A stretch of 64,000 nt of DNA from CAZYVU01 sp964651435. GTDB taxonomy: Bacteria > Desulfobacterota > Syntrophorhabdia > Syntrophorhabdales > CAYQXL01. The stretch lies in NCBI GenBank assembly GCA_964651435.1, contig CAZYVU010000006.1, positions 26,627 through 90,626 on the forward strand, in the 5' to 3' direction. A program made the translations under genes and the position numbers. Under the pieces are notes generated by a model, which did no database searches, had not been told where the DNA came from, and saw only the letters and a list, made by a program, of their open reading frames with translations. Below, in pieces: positions 1 through 8,502 of this stretch (within the stretch, counting starts at the first letter, position 1; each line of letters begins with the position of its first letter).

Positions 1-2
1 CC

Positions 3-332
3 GATGGTAAAGGAACGCTGGTCGTCAAGGTCCCAGGCCCCCGAGGCACCTACTATCTCCTGGAGAATAGGCAGAAAGGCATCGGGGACCCCGTCGTTCC
101 GGCCGCGGGGATCCTGATTCTCCATGTCGATGAGTCCCGTGAGGATGGGGACGGCATCGTCCGCGTGGTAAATGCGAATGCTGCGGTGCCCGACTTTGGC
201 GCTGCAACGTTCGGCGTCGGCCCCGGTCGGACGGCGACCGCACCTCTGCAGGGTGACATGGCAGTCGAGGTCCGGTCGCAGCGCGGGGCAGATATGACCG
301 TTGTCGTCACCAAGACGTCTCGGGCCCCCTGA
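3..332 (+). CDS. C-terminal fragment of M6-like secreted protease or related protein (5' truncated by window)
   Basis: An open frame runs in from the window edge and stops at TGA 330-332 (109 residues). It contains YYLLENRQKGIG followed about 15 residues later by GILILHVDES. This is the pattern found after the catalytic domain in M6 (immune inhibitor A-like) metalloproteases, where it reads like YLLENRQ...GxLIxHxD. The same block occurs in the complete M6-like gene at 54477-55697 (FYLIENRQ...GVLIMRADD). No catalytic residues lie in the visible part. The family call is by resemblance of this tail only. Confidence 0.6.
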   Translation, partial: DGKGTLVVKVPGPRGTYYLLENRQKGIGDPVVPAAGILILHVDESREDGDGIVRVVNANAAVPDFGAATFGVGPGRTATAPLQGDMAVEVRSQRGADMTVVVTKTSRAP

Positions 333-380
333 GACGCAAGTCGCCTTCAGCCCCATCAACGAGACGGACGTCATTTTCTC

Positions 381-409
381 TTGACAACGCCCCCACCACA
401 TGTTGTATT
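381..409 (+). promoter_or_regulatory. sigma-70-type promoter for the iclR-molybdoenzyme operon
   Basis: TTGACA at 381-386, a 17-bp spacer and TGTATT at 404-409. Transcription would start near 416. This excludes the upstream in-frame ATG at 400 and favours the ATG at 427 as the IclR start. Confidence 0.6.
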
Positions 410-447
410 GTTCTATAGAGCGAATCATGTTCGACCAACAGAACAAT
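407..447. promoter_or_regulatory. inverted repeat overlapping promoter and start codon, candidate IclR operator
   Basis: ATTGTTCT (407-414) is repeated as its exact reverse complement AGAACAAT (440-447). The first arm overlaps the -10 box and the second lies just inside the coding region. IclR-family proteins commonly bind their own promoter, so autoregulation is a reasonable inference. Confidence 0.4.
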
Positions 448-1275
448 AGTGAAGAGTCCGAGGCGCAAAACGGCAAGCCAACCGCCGGGTCTCCCTCCAT
501 CGTGCCGGCCGTTGACGAGGCCGCCCGCATCCTCCTCGAGCTCGCCCGGGCGGAAATCCCGAAGATGAACCTCACCGGGATCGCACGGGCCGTGGGCATC
601 CACAAGAGCAAGGCCTACTCCATCCTCAACACCCTCTCCCGGTACGGCTTCGTGGTTAGGGACCGGGAGGAGAAGAGGTATTCCCTGGGGCCGGGGCTGA
701 TCCCCCTCTCCCGGCGGGTCCTCGACGACCGCGACGTCCGAGAGCTCGTGCGGCCGCACCTCAAGGCGCTGGCGCAGGAGACGAGAAGCGCCGCCCTCTA
801 CGGTGCCATCAGCGAAGGTGGCGTCGTTGTTGTGGCGAAGGAGGAGGGAGGGGGGCCTATCGGGGTAACCATCAGGGTGGGTCAGCGATTTCCCCTCACC
901 TGGGGCGCCCACGGGAAGGCAATCGCCGCGGCCTTGCCGGAGGCGGAGCTCAAGGCGCTCCTCAAGGCAGAAAGTATTCATTTTCACGGGGAGCCCGGAA
1001 GGACGGACCGCAAACGCCTGCGCGCAGAGCTTGCGGCCTGCAGGGGCACCGGCTTTGCTGCAGACGTGGGTGAGATGCAGTCAGGCGTGAGCGCCGTCGC
1101 CGCACCTGTTGCAGCAGCGGGGGGCAAGGTCGTGGGGGCTCTCTTTTTGGTGGGCACCTTCCCGGCTGAGGATGTGGATACATTCGGCCCCCTCGTCGCA
1201 GTGCGGGCGCGAGAGGTTTCAAGACTACTGGGGGCGTCGGCGGACAATGCCCCTGATTATGACAGGAGGTCCTGA
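427..1275 (+). CDS. IclR family transcriptional regulator
   Basis: About 282 residues. An N-terminal winged helix (roughly residues 25-85, around AVGIHKSKAYSILNTLSRYG) is followed by the IclR effector-binding domain (LKALAQETRSAALYGAISEG, then a ligand-pocket region to about 265). Family members are small-molecule-responsive regulators, often of aromatic or organic-acid catabolism. ATG 427 is preferred over ATG 400 because the latter lies inside the promoter. The stop codon overlaps the start of the molybdoenzyme gene by one base (TGATG), so regulator and enzyme are co-transcribed and probably translationally coupled. The ligand is unknown; the neighbours suggest it is the substrate or product of molybdoenzyme 1. 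Confidence 0.9.
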   Translation: MFDQQNNSEESEAQNGKPTAGSPSIVPAVDEAARILLELARAEIPKMNLTGIARAVGIHKSKAYSILNTLSRYGFVVRDREEKRYSLGPGLIPLSRRVLDDRDVRELVRPHLKALAQETRSAALYGAISEGGVVVVAKEEGGGPIGVTIRVGQRFPLTWGAHGKAIAAALPEAELKALLKAESIHFHGEPGRTDRKRLRAELAACRGTGFAADVGEMQSGVSAVAAPVAAAGGKVVGALFLVGTFPAEDVDTFGPLVAVRAREVSRLLGASADNAPDYDRRS

Positions 1276-3440
1276 TGGCGGAGTATCGGTATGCCGATGT
1301 ACAGAAGGAGATGGAGTTCCATGGCTACGACGAGATGGTCAAGAGCAGTTGCCGGGGGTGCCACGGCGGTTGCGGCGTCTACGTCTACGTGAAGGACGGT
1401 AAGATCGCCAAGATCCAGGGGAACCCGGACCACCCCATCAACCACGGCACGCTCTGCGCCAAGGGGCTTGCCGCCGCCCAACTCGTCTACTCACCCGACA
1501 GGCTTAAATACCCGCTCCGGAGGGTAGGCCCAAAGGCAAGCGGCAAGTGGGAACGTATCTCCTGGGACGACGCCTTGGACGCCATAGCAGAGCGGATCAA
1601 TACCTACAAGGTGCAGCATGGCCCCGAGTCCATCGTCTTCGGCTACGGCACGGGAAGGGAGAACGAGGCGGTCATCTACCGCATCGCCAACTATCTCGGC
1701 TCGCCGAACGTGCTCACGGCGGGACACTTCTGCTACGGGCCGCGCATCTCCTCAGGCATCATCACCATCGGCACGAACCCCATCGTCGACTACGAAAACC
1801 TGCCCAAGTGCATCATGCTCTGGGGGAACAACGTGACGACGGTGAACGCAGACGAGTATAAGGGCGAGCCCTTCTCGGTTGCCCTGGACGGAGGCGCCAA
1901 GCTTATCGTCGTCGACCCGAGGCTCACCCGGCCCGCCGCCCGCGCCGACGTATGGCTCCAGCTCAGGCCCGGCACCGACGGGGCCCTGGCGCTGGGCATG
2001 CTCAACTACATCATAAACCAGGGGCTTCACGACAAGGAGTTCTGCGAGAGCCACACTTTCGGGTGGGATGAGTTCGTCAAGCGCGCCGCCGAGTACCCCC
2101 TCGACAAGGTAGAACAGATCACCTGGGTGCCAAAGGAAAAGATTATGGAGGCGGCGCGGCTCTTCGCGTCGACGAAGCCGGCCGGCATTCAGTGGGGCGT
2201 CGCCATTGAGCAGCAGATCAACTGCGTCGACAACGACCGGCTTCTCGTGTGCATCATGGCGGTGACGGGAAACCTCGATGCCCCCGGCGGCCAGGCCCTT
2301 TTCAGGACACCCCACGTCGTCAACGTGGGCCAGTTCGGCGCCCACGCCTACCTACCCCCTGAGCAGGCAGCGAAACGCCTGGGCGGCGACCGGTTCCGCC
2401 TCGCCTCCCGCTTCGCCATCATCAATCCCAAGTGTGTCTGGGACGCCATCAACACGGGTGAGCCCTACCCCGTCAAGATGCTCTTCCTCATCAGCTCCAA
2501 CCCCATGATGACGCGCCCCAACGCCAAGGACGTCTACAAGGCTCTGGAAAATGTTGAGTTTATGGCCGTCGCCGACTTCCATCACACGCCGACGACGGAG
2601 CTTGCCGACATCGTCCTTCCTGCATCGCACTGGCTCGAGATGGACTACGTGGGCGACTTCTGGAAGCGCCACGGCTACATCGTGTCGCGGCGCAAGGTCG
2701 TCCAGACGGGCGAGTGCCGGTCCGACCACGAGATGCTCAACGACCTCGCCCACCGGATCGGCCAGGGCGACATGTGGTGGGACAACTTCGAGCAGGCCAT
2801 GGACTACATCCTCGGGCCTGCAGGGATGACCTGGAAGGACCTGAAGGAACGGGACTACATGAGGGGCGAGGTGAAGTACTATAAGTACCGGCAGAACGGT
2901 TTCTCGACGCCAACGAGGAAGGTGGAGCTCAAGTCGACGATCCTGGAAAAAATGGGCTACGACCCGCTGCCCACACACCGTGAGCCGCCGGAAGGGCCCT
3001 ACGCCACGCCTGAGCTCTTCCAGGAGTACCCCTACATCCTCATCACCGGCGTCCGGATCCCCGGGTTTTTCCACTCCGAGTATCGTGGCCTCCCATGGGT
3101 CAGGGAGCTGAACAGGGACCCGCTCGTCCAAATCCACCCCGAGGCCGCAAAGAAGGAAGGCATCAGGGAGGGAGACTGGGTCATCATCGAGTCACTCCGG
3201 GGCACGGCGAGGATGAAGGCAACGCTCTTCGCCGGCATGGACCGGCGGTGCGTCTCGGCCCAACACGGCTGGTGGTTCCCCGAGGACAAAGACCCGCGCC
3301 ACGGCTGGGACCGGTCGAACATTAACGTGCTCACCAACGACGCGCTGGAGGAGCAGGATCCCACCTTCGGAGCATCGAACCTAAAGACAGCGCTCTGCAG
3401 AATACGGCCCGAAGGAGTGAAGGAGGCAGCCAATGGCTAA
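1275..3440 (+). CDS. molybdopterin-dependent oxidoreductase, catalytic subunit (molybdoenzyme 1)
   Basis: 721 residues, DMSO-reductase superfamily. N-terminal [4Fe-4S] motif: Cys26, Cys29, Cys33 and Cys61 (SCRGCHGGCG ... TLCAKG). The likely Mo/W ligand is Cys153 in GHFCYGPRI. The C-terminal molybdopterin-dinucleotide binding domain starts near residue 580 (PYILITGVR). There is no twin-arginine signal and no in-frame UGA, so it is predicted cytoplasmic and not a selenoprotein. SD AGGAGGT sits just before ATG 1275. The next gene overlaps by 8 bp and encodes its electron-transfer partner. The family includes dehydrogenases, reductases, hydratases and hydroxyl-transferring enzymes, and the substrate cannot be read from sequence. 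Closest in this window to the product of 21770-23878, with a shared HxGYxxxRxKVV segment. Confidence 0.92.
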   Translation: MAEYRYADVQKEMEFHGYDEMVKSSCRGCHGGCGVYVYVKDGKIAKIQGNPDHPINHGTLCAKGLAAAQLVYSPDRLKYPLRRVGPKASGKWERISWDDALDAIAERINTYKVQHGPESIVFGYGTGRENEAVIYRIANYLGSPNVLTAGHFCYGPRISSGIITIGTNPIVDYENLPKCIMLWGNNVTTVNADEYKGEPFSVALDGGAKLIVVDPRLTRPAARADVWLQLRPGTDGALALGMLNYIINQGLHDKEFCESHTFGWDEFVKRAAEYPLDKVEQITWVPKEKIMEAARLFASTKPAGIQWGVAIEQQINCVDNDRLLVCIMAVTGNLDAPGGQALFRTPHVVNVGQFGAHAYLPPEQAAKRLGGDRFRLASRFAIINPKCVWDAINTGEPYPVKMLFLISSNPMMTRPNAKDVYKALENVEFMAVADFHHTPTTELADIVLPASHWLEMDYVGDFWKRHGYIVSRRKVVQTGECRSDHEMLNDLAHRIGQGDMWWDNFEQAMDYILGPAGMTWKDLKERDYMRGEVKYYKYRQNGFSTPTRKVELKSTILEKMGYDPLPTHREPPEGPYATPELFQEYPYILITGVRIPGFFHSEYRGLPWVRELNRDPLVQIHPEAAKKEGIREGDWVIIESLRGTARMKATLFAGMDRRCVSAQHGWWFPEDKDPRHGWDRSNINVLTNDALEEQDPTFGASNLKTALCRIRPEGVKEAANG

Positions 3441-5451
3441 GGTAAAACTGATCTACGACGAGAAGGCATGCTGGGGCTGCGGGGCCTGCGAGGTGGCCTG
3501 CAAGCAGGAGTACAACCCCTTCGCATACGGCGCCTACGATCCGGCAAACCCCGATTCGACGACATACGTGACGGTAAAGAACGACGGGCCCAAATATGTG
3601 AACGGGAGGCTCGACTTTTCCTTCCGGGTCAACGTCTGCAGGCACTGCGACGACGCACCCTGCGTAAAGGCCTGCCCCGAGGGCGCAATGACCGTTGACG
3701 CCGACACGGGCATCGTGGTCCACGATCCGGAGAAGTGCAACGGCTGCGAGGCCGTCAAGGGAACATCGGGCGTAGAGAAGCAGCAGACGTCTCCCTGCGC
3801 CTTTAGCTGTCCGGCGGGTAACAACGTGCAGGGGTACGTACGTCTAGCCGCCAAAGGGAAATACCGTGAGGCCCTGGCCCTCATCAAGGAAACGAGCCCC
3901 TTCCCATCCATCTGTGGCAGGGTCTGCCACCATCCCTGCGAAACGGACTGCAACAGGAGGCAGATCGACGAGGCCGTGGCGACGCAATCCGTCGAGCGGT
4001 TCATCGCCGACGCAGACCTTGCTGCCGCGGACCGGTACGTACCGCCGATGAAGGCCCGGAAGGGCAACAAGGTGGCTGTCGTGGGCTCCGGACCTGCAGG
4101 CCTTAGCTGCGCCTACTATCTGGCGAGGGACGGGTATGCCGTCACTATTTTCGAAAAGGCGGCCGCGCCGGGCGGCATGCTCACCATGGCCATCCCTGCG
4201 TACCGCCTTCCCAAGGAGGTCGTTGGGGCAGAGGTAAAGCTCTTGTGCGCCATGGGAGTCATCTTCGAGACGGGCGTCGAGATAGGAAAGGACAAAACGG
4301 TGGCCCAGCTCCGAGAGGAGGGCTTCACGGCTTTCTTTATCGGCATCGGGACACAAAAGTGTCTCAAGCTCGGCATCGATGGAGAGGATCTGGCCGGCGT
4401 TTACGGCGGCCTCGACTTCCTGAAGGACACGAACCTCGGAATGCCGGTGAGACTCGGAAGGAGCGTTGCCGTCATAGGCGGCGGCAACACGGCCATTGAC
4501 TCCGTCAGGGCAGCCCGGAGGCTCGGCGCAGAGAACGCCTTTATCCTCTACCGCCGCGGTATGGAAGAGATGCCCGCGCGCCCCGACGAGATAGACGAGT
4601 GCCTCGACGAAGGGATCCCCATCCGCACCCTTTCCCAGCCCGTTCGGTTCATGGGACAGGGCGGCAAGGTGAAGGCTGTCGAGTGCGTAAAAGTGGAGCT
4701 CGGCGAGCCCGATGGAAGCGGCAGGCGTCGACCCGTGCCCGTGCCGGGTTCTGAGTTTACGGTAGAGGTCGACGCGGTCATCAACGCGCTGGGCCAGGAG
4801 GCCGACTGGGCCTGCCTGACGCCGGAATGCGCCTGCACCCTCACGGGCTGGGGCACCATGGCTGTTGACCCCGTGACGCTCCAGACAGCGGACCCCGACA
4901 TCTTCGCCGGGGGGGACGCCGTGCGGGGGCCGCAAACGGTGATCGAGGCCATCGCCGACGGCCGCGAGGCGGCCGTCTCCATCGACCGCTTCTTGAGCGG
5001 CAAGAACCTCCGTGACGGGAGGGACAGGGTGCGCACCCCCATCACAGAGCCCGTGAAGGAGGGATATGGGCCCCGGCCGCGCGTCAAGGTGCCGGCGAGG
5101 GATGGGAAGGAGAGGGTCAGGGACTTTCTGGAAGTCCGCCCCGGGCTCAACGAGGAGGCGGTCAGGGAGGAGGCGGGGCGCTGCATCTCCTGCGGGAGCG
5201 CCTGCATCCAGGCATGCCCCTACGATGCCATCCGGTTTAACACCGCGACGGCGAAGGCGGACAAGTGCAACCTCTGCATCGAGAGGGTGAAGTTCGGCCT
5301 CATGCCCGCATGCGCCGACAACGTGTGCCTGGCCCATTGTGTCTACTTCGGAGACGCGAGGCACATCGATCAAATGATTGAGGAGCGTTTCTGGCTCAAG
5401 GCCCGCCTCGAGGGTACCCTCGGGTCGTTGGTTATTCGCGTGGGCGATTAG
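3433..5451 (+). CDS. ferredoxin with inserted GltD-type FAD/NAD(P)H oxidoreductase module
   Basis: 672 residues. It starts like a four-cluster PsrB/DmsB-type electron-transfer subunit: motif I Cys13/16/19/23, motif II Cys69/72/77/81, then the first half of motif III, Cys102-x2-Cys105. A complete glutamate-synthase-small-subunit-like module follows. It has a Cys-rich N-terminal part (CAFSCPAGNN, CGRVCHHPCETDC), an FAD site at about 213-250 (VAVVGSGPAGLSCAYYL) and an NAD(P)H site at about 343-375 (VAVIGGGNTAID ... LYRRG). The ferredoxin then resumes at Cys584/587/591/595 (ACIQACPYDAI) and motif IV Cys612/615/627/632. It overlaps the molybdoenzyme gene by 8 bp. Inferred role: passing electrons between NAD(P)H and the molybdenum enzyme inside the cytoplasm. 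The layout reads as an insertion into motif III rather than an end-to-end fusion. Confidence 0.88.
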   Translation: MAKVKLIYDEKACWGCGACEVACKQEYNPFAYGAYDPANPDSTTYVTVKNDGPKYVNGRLDFSFRVNVCRHCDDAPCVKACPEGAMTVDADTGIVVHDPEKCNGCEAVKGTSGVEKQQTSPCAFSCPAGNNVQGYVRLAAKGKYREALALIKETSPFPSICGRVCHHPCETDCNRRQIDEAVATQSVERFIADADLAAADRYVPPMKARKGNKVAVVGSGPAGLSCAYYLARDGYAVTIFEKAAAPGGMLTMAIPAYRLPKEVVGAEVKLLCAMGVIFETGVEIGKDKTVAQLREEGFTAFFIGIGTQKCLKLGIDGEDLAGVYGGLDFLKDTNLGMPVRLGRSVAVIGGGNTAIDSVRAARRLGAENAFILYRRGMEEMPARPDEIDECLDEGIPIRTLSQPVRFMGQGGKVKAVECVKVELGEPDGSGRRRPVPVPGSEFTVEVDAVINALGQEADWACLTPECACTLTGWGTMAVDPVTLQTADPDIFAGGDAVRGPQTVIEAIADGREAAVSIDRFLSGKNLRDGRDRVRTPITEPVKEGYGPRPRVKVPARDGKERVRDFLEVRPGLNEEAVREEAGRCISCGSACIQACPYDAIRFNTATAKADKCNLCIERVKFGLMPACADNVCLAHCVYFGDARHIDQMIEERFWLKARLEGTLGSLVIRVGD

Positions 5452-5467
5452 AAGGCGAAGGGGACGG

Positions 5468-6874
5468 CTACCCTCGCCCTCCTGCCTGGTCGAAGGTATA
5501 TCCCCTCTCCCTGAAGAGCTTCAGGCAGGCGTCTACTGCCGGAGTGTCGTAGAGGATGCCCCGGCGCGACGCCACCTCATTCAAAGCAGCCTCTATACCG
5601 AGGGCCGGTCGGTACGGGCGGTGGGAGGCGATGGCCTCGACAACGTCGGCGACGGCAAGAATCCGCGCCTCAGGCATGATCTCATCGCCTTTGAGCCCCC
5701 GGGGATAGCCCGATCCATCCATCCGTTCGTGGTGCTGATGGACCATCTCTGCTACGGGCCAGTCGAAATCGACGTCCTTCAAGATGTCGCGGCCCGTCGA
5801 CGGATGGGTCTTTACCAAGCTGTACTCGATATCAGAAAGCTTTCTGGGTGTCGTCAGGATCTCGGCAGGAATGGACATCTTTCCGAGGTCATGAATAACG
5901 CCGGCGATGCGGATTCCTTCCGCCTGCGCCGGAGGCATTCCGAGTTCGGCGGCAATGGCGCGGGCAAGGTCCGCCACACGCTTCTGGTGTCCCGCCGTAT
6001 AGGGGTCACGGCTTTCGACAGCCATGACGATAACGTCTATGATCGATCCGGTGATGCGGCGGAGACGGGAAAGGCTTTCCCTGATAGCCACTTCCGCACG
6101 CTTGCGCTCCGTGATCTCCTGCACAAAGCCTTCGATGCAGAGCGTTCCTTCCGGCGTCTTGCTGAGCCTGGAGTTAATGGAGATCCAGACCTCGGTGCCG
6201 TCCTTTCTGCGGCAGCGGCATTCGAACTCCTTGAGTATCCCCTCCCGCTCCATCGCCTCGAGGTTGCGCTTTCGATCCTCGGGGTCTACGTAGAGCTGAT
6301 GACCGATATCCACCACCGTATCCACCATCTCCTGAGGAGAGTCATACCCGAAAATGCGGGCATAGGCTGGGTTCGCCCGGAGCAAGCGCCCGCCGGGCGT
6401 GCTTTGGAAGATGCCTTCGACGGCGTTGTCGAAAATGTTCCGGTATCGCTCCTCGCTGTCGGACAAGGCTTTCTCGGCCGCTTTGTGCTCGCGGAGCAAG
6501 CGCCGCTCCTCGAGGGCCCGCTCCACGGCTGAGCCGATGCGGCCCAGCCGGTCTTTTATAACATAGTCATCGGCGCCCGTCTTCAGCGCCTCTATGGCCA
6601 CATCCTCGCCGATGGTCCCCGAAACGATGATGAACGGAATGTCGATGCCCGTCTCCTGAAAGATTGCCAGCGCGTCCAACCCGCTGAACCGGGGAAGCTT
6701 GTAGTCGGAGATGACAATGTCCCACGGTTTCTCCTTCAGCGCACTGCGCATGGCCTCGGCCGTCTCCACCCGTTCATAGTGGGATGTGTAGCCGTGCTTG
6801 GCCAAATGACGCATCGTCAATACTGCATCATCTTCAGAATCTTCAACAATCAAGATGCGAAGCGTCGCGGTCAT
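5468..6874 (-). CDS. response regulator: receiver - PAS - HD-GYP (cyclic-di-GMP phosphodiesterase)
   Basis: 468 residues from ATG 6874, which has GGAGAGG upstream; the frame stays open further but without an SD. Receiver domain 1-125 with phospho-acceptor Asp57 (VISDYKLP), PAS domain about 138-260, HD-GYP domain about 275-445. The HD pair is His328/Asp329 (VIHDLGKMSIP) and the GYP motif HHERMDGSGYP is intact, so it should hydrolyse cyclic-di-GMP. Last gene of a four-gene minus-strand operon (receiver, lipoprotein, histidine kinase, this gene). It ends only 16 bp from the convergent molybdoenzyme 1 operon. Likely output of the kinase encoded just upstream. Confidence 0.9.
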   Translation of the reverse strand: MTATLRILIVEDSEDDAVLTMRHLAKHGYTSHYERVETAEAMRSALKEKPWDIVISDYKLPRFSGLDALAIFQETGIDIPFIIVSGTIGEDVAIEALKTGADDYVIKDRLGRIGSAVERALEERRLLREHKAAEKALSDSEERYRNIFDNAVEGIFQSTPGGRLLRANPAYARIFGYDSPQEMVDTVVDIGHQLYVDPEDRKRNLEAMEREGILKEFECRCRRKDGTEVWISINSRLSKTPEGTLCIEGFVQEITERKRAEVAIRESLSRLRRITGSIIDVIVMAVESRDPYTAGHQKRVADLARAIAAELGMPPAQAEGIRIAGVIHDLGKMSIPAEILTTPRKLSDIEYSLVKTHPSTGRDILKDVDFDWPVAEMVHQHHERMDGSGYPRGLKGDEIMPEARILAVADVVEAIASHRPYRPALGIEAALNEVASRRGILYDTPAVDACLKLFRERGYTFDQAGGRG

Positions 6875-6949
6875 ACCTTCATTCCTCTCCTGCAAAGCGT
6901 AATGTGGTTCCCATATCAACCGTCCGTGCATACTTCATCTATCTCCCCA

Positions 6950-8479
6950 TCACTCCAGGGTGAAAAAGAATGTCGCCCCCTCCCCTACCGTGCCCTCCGC
7001 CCAGACGGTGCCGCCGTGTCGTGCGATCACGCGCTGAACCGTCGCAAGGCCTATGCCCGTGCCGGGGAATTCGTTCACGGCGTGGAGCCTCTGAAAGGGG
7101 CCGAAGAGTTTGTCTGCATAGGCCATGTCGAAGCCGACCCCGTTATCCTTTATGGAGTAGACTGTCTTGCCATCCTTTTTCACAGCGCCGAACTCAATCC
7201 TGGGGTCCGGTCTCTTGCCGGTAAACTTCACGGCGTTGTTGATGAGGTTTCCTACGGCAATGCGGAGTAAGGACAGATCGCCTCTGCCCGTAATCGTTCC
7301 CCGGATAATGAGGTCGACAGGCCTCTCGGGGTTGCCCCTCCGCAGGTCTTCAAGGATCTCCCGGGCCATGGCACCAAGATCGACGGGCTCCAGATGAAGC
7401 TCGACACGGGTGACGCGAGACAGCTTCAAGAGGTCATCGATGAGCACGCCCATCTCCTCCGTCCCCTTACGGACGCGCAACAGGTATTCCTTGCCCCTCT
7501 CGTCCAGGCGTTCGTGGCAATCCTCCAGCAGGGCCGCACTGAATCCGTCGATTCTACGGAGCGGCGCCCTGAGATCATGGGAGACGGAAAAGGAAAAGGC
7601 CTCCAGCTCTTTGTTTGCTGCGTCGAGCTGGGCTGTCCGCTCGCGCACGCGCTCCTCCAGCTCTCTCTTCAGCCGCCGGAGCTCCTCCTCCACCTGCTGC
7701 CGCTCAACGATCTCCTGCTGCAGGCGGTGAATGGACGTATGGGACTCCTCAAGCCGGGCCGACATTTCGTTAATAAGGCCCGTCAAGCCGGAAAGCTCGT
7801 CGTTCCCTTTGACCGGAATGCGATAGGCAAGGTTACCCGACCCGATGACCTCCGCACCTTCGCTGAGTCTTCTGATGCGCAGTGCGAGAAGGTGGTTGAT
7901 GAAGACGGAGTTCCCGATGACAATGGCAACGGCCGCAATGGCGAAAGCAACGAGGAACAGGTGGACCCGGTCGTGGGCCGCATCGGACACTTTTTCCACC
8001 GATTCCCTCAGGGTCCTCGTCTGATCCATGAGGGCATGGGCCTTGACCAGTATCTGTGTGAAGAGCCTCTTCTCCGCCTCCGATGAAAGAACGCTCTTTG
8101 CCTCCCTTTCGTCGTCCTCCCGGCCAATATCCACGAGCTTGCCGAATATGAGGGTCGTTTCCCCGAAGGCCCTTCGCATCTCCTCGATGATATCTTTTTC
8201 CTGCTCCCCGGTGAAAAGCCCTTCCGCTTTTGTCAGAAGGCTTTCAAAGCGGTCTGTCTTTGCCTGCCACTGAAGCCTCGCCCGCTCCGAGCGGTGGGCT
8301 AGGTAGGCATCCCTCAGCAGGGTCCTTTCCAGCGCCGTTTTCTCCATCTCGGCCACCAGGGACAGGGCAGCGTCGAGCCGCACGGCCTCTCTCCGATACC
8401 AGAAAAGGGAGGCGACGATGACCAGCATGATGGCCAGCACTACGGCCGAATTGAGTTGCAGCCTCCTTCTAATCTGCAT
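6950..8479 (-). CDS. membrane sensor histidine kinase (HAMP, HisKA, HATPase)
   Basis: 509 residues. TM helix 1 about 11-27, a helical periplasmic region of about 140 residues, TM helix 2 about 173-196, HAMP about 200-250, a long coiled coil to about 290, the phospho-acceptor His301 in FSFSVSHDLRAPLRRIDGFS (the subtype seen in phytochrome-like kinases), and an ATPase domain with N-, G1- and G2-like boxes (NLINNAVKF, DNGVGFD, GTGIGLA). It sits between the NMT1-like lipoprotein gene and the receiver-PAS-HD-GYP gene on the same strand. The periplasmic domain resembles four-helix sensor modules; its ligand is unknown. Confidence 0.92.
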   Translation of the reverse strand: MQIRRRLQLNSAVVLAIMLVIVASLFWYRREAVRLDAALSLVAEMEKTALERTLLRDAYLAHRSERARLQWQAKTDRFESLLTKAEGLFTGEQEKDIIEEMRRAFGETTLIFGKLVDIGREDDEREAKSVLSSEAEKRLFTQILVKAHALMDQTRTLRESVEKVSDAAHDRVHLFLVAFAIAAVAIVIGNSVFINHLLALRIRRLSEGAEVIGSGNLAYRIPVKGNDELSGLTGLINEMSARLEESHTSIHRLQQEIVERQQVEEELRRLKRELEERVRERTAQLDAANKELEAFSFSVSHDLRAPLRRIDGFSAALLEDCHERLDERGKEYLLRVRKGTEEMGVLIDDLLKLSRVTRVELHLEPVDLGAMAREILEDLRRGNPERPVDLIIRGTITGRGDLSLLRIAVGNLINNAVKFTGKRPDPRIEFGAVKKDGKTVYSIKDNGVGFDMAYADKLFGPFQRLHAVNEFPGTGIGLATVQRVIARHGGTVWAEGTVGEGATFFFTLE

Positions 8480-8502
8480 GTACCGTTCCCGTCATGACAT
8501 AC

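Noticed and set aside
400..426. Extra N-terminal residues of the IclR protein from ATG 400
   Set aside because: These bases lie within the predicted promoter and would not be in the mRNA.
3844..5373. 509-codon open frame on the minus strand opposite the ferredoxin/GltD gene
   Set aside because: It is exactly antisense to a strongly supported gene, has no SD or family resemblance, and long antisense frames are expected in GC-rich genes with biased third positions. The same holds for frames opposite 1752-2345, 2352-3137, 18916-19902 and 51625-53079.
5378..6532. 384-codon plus-strand frame across the HD-GYP gene
   Set aside because: Antisense to clear receiver, PAS and HD-GYP motifs, and its product has no recognisable features.
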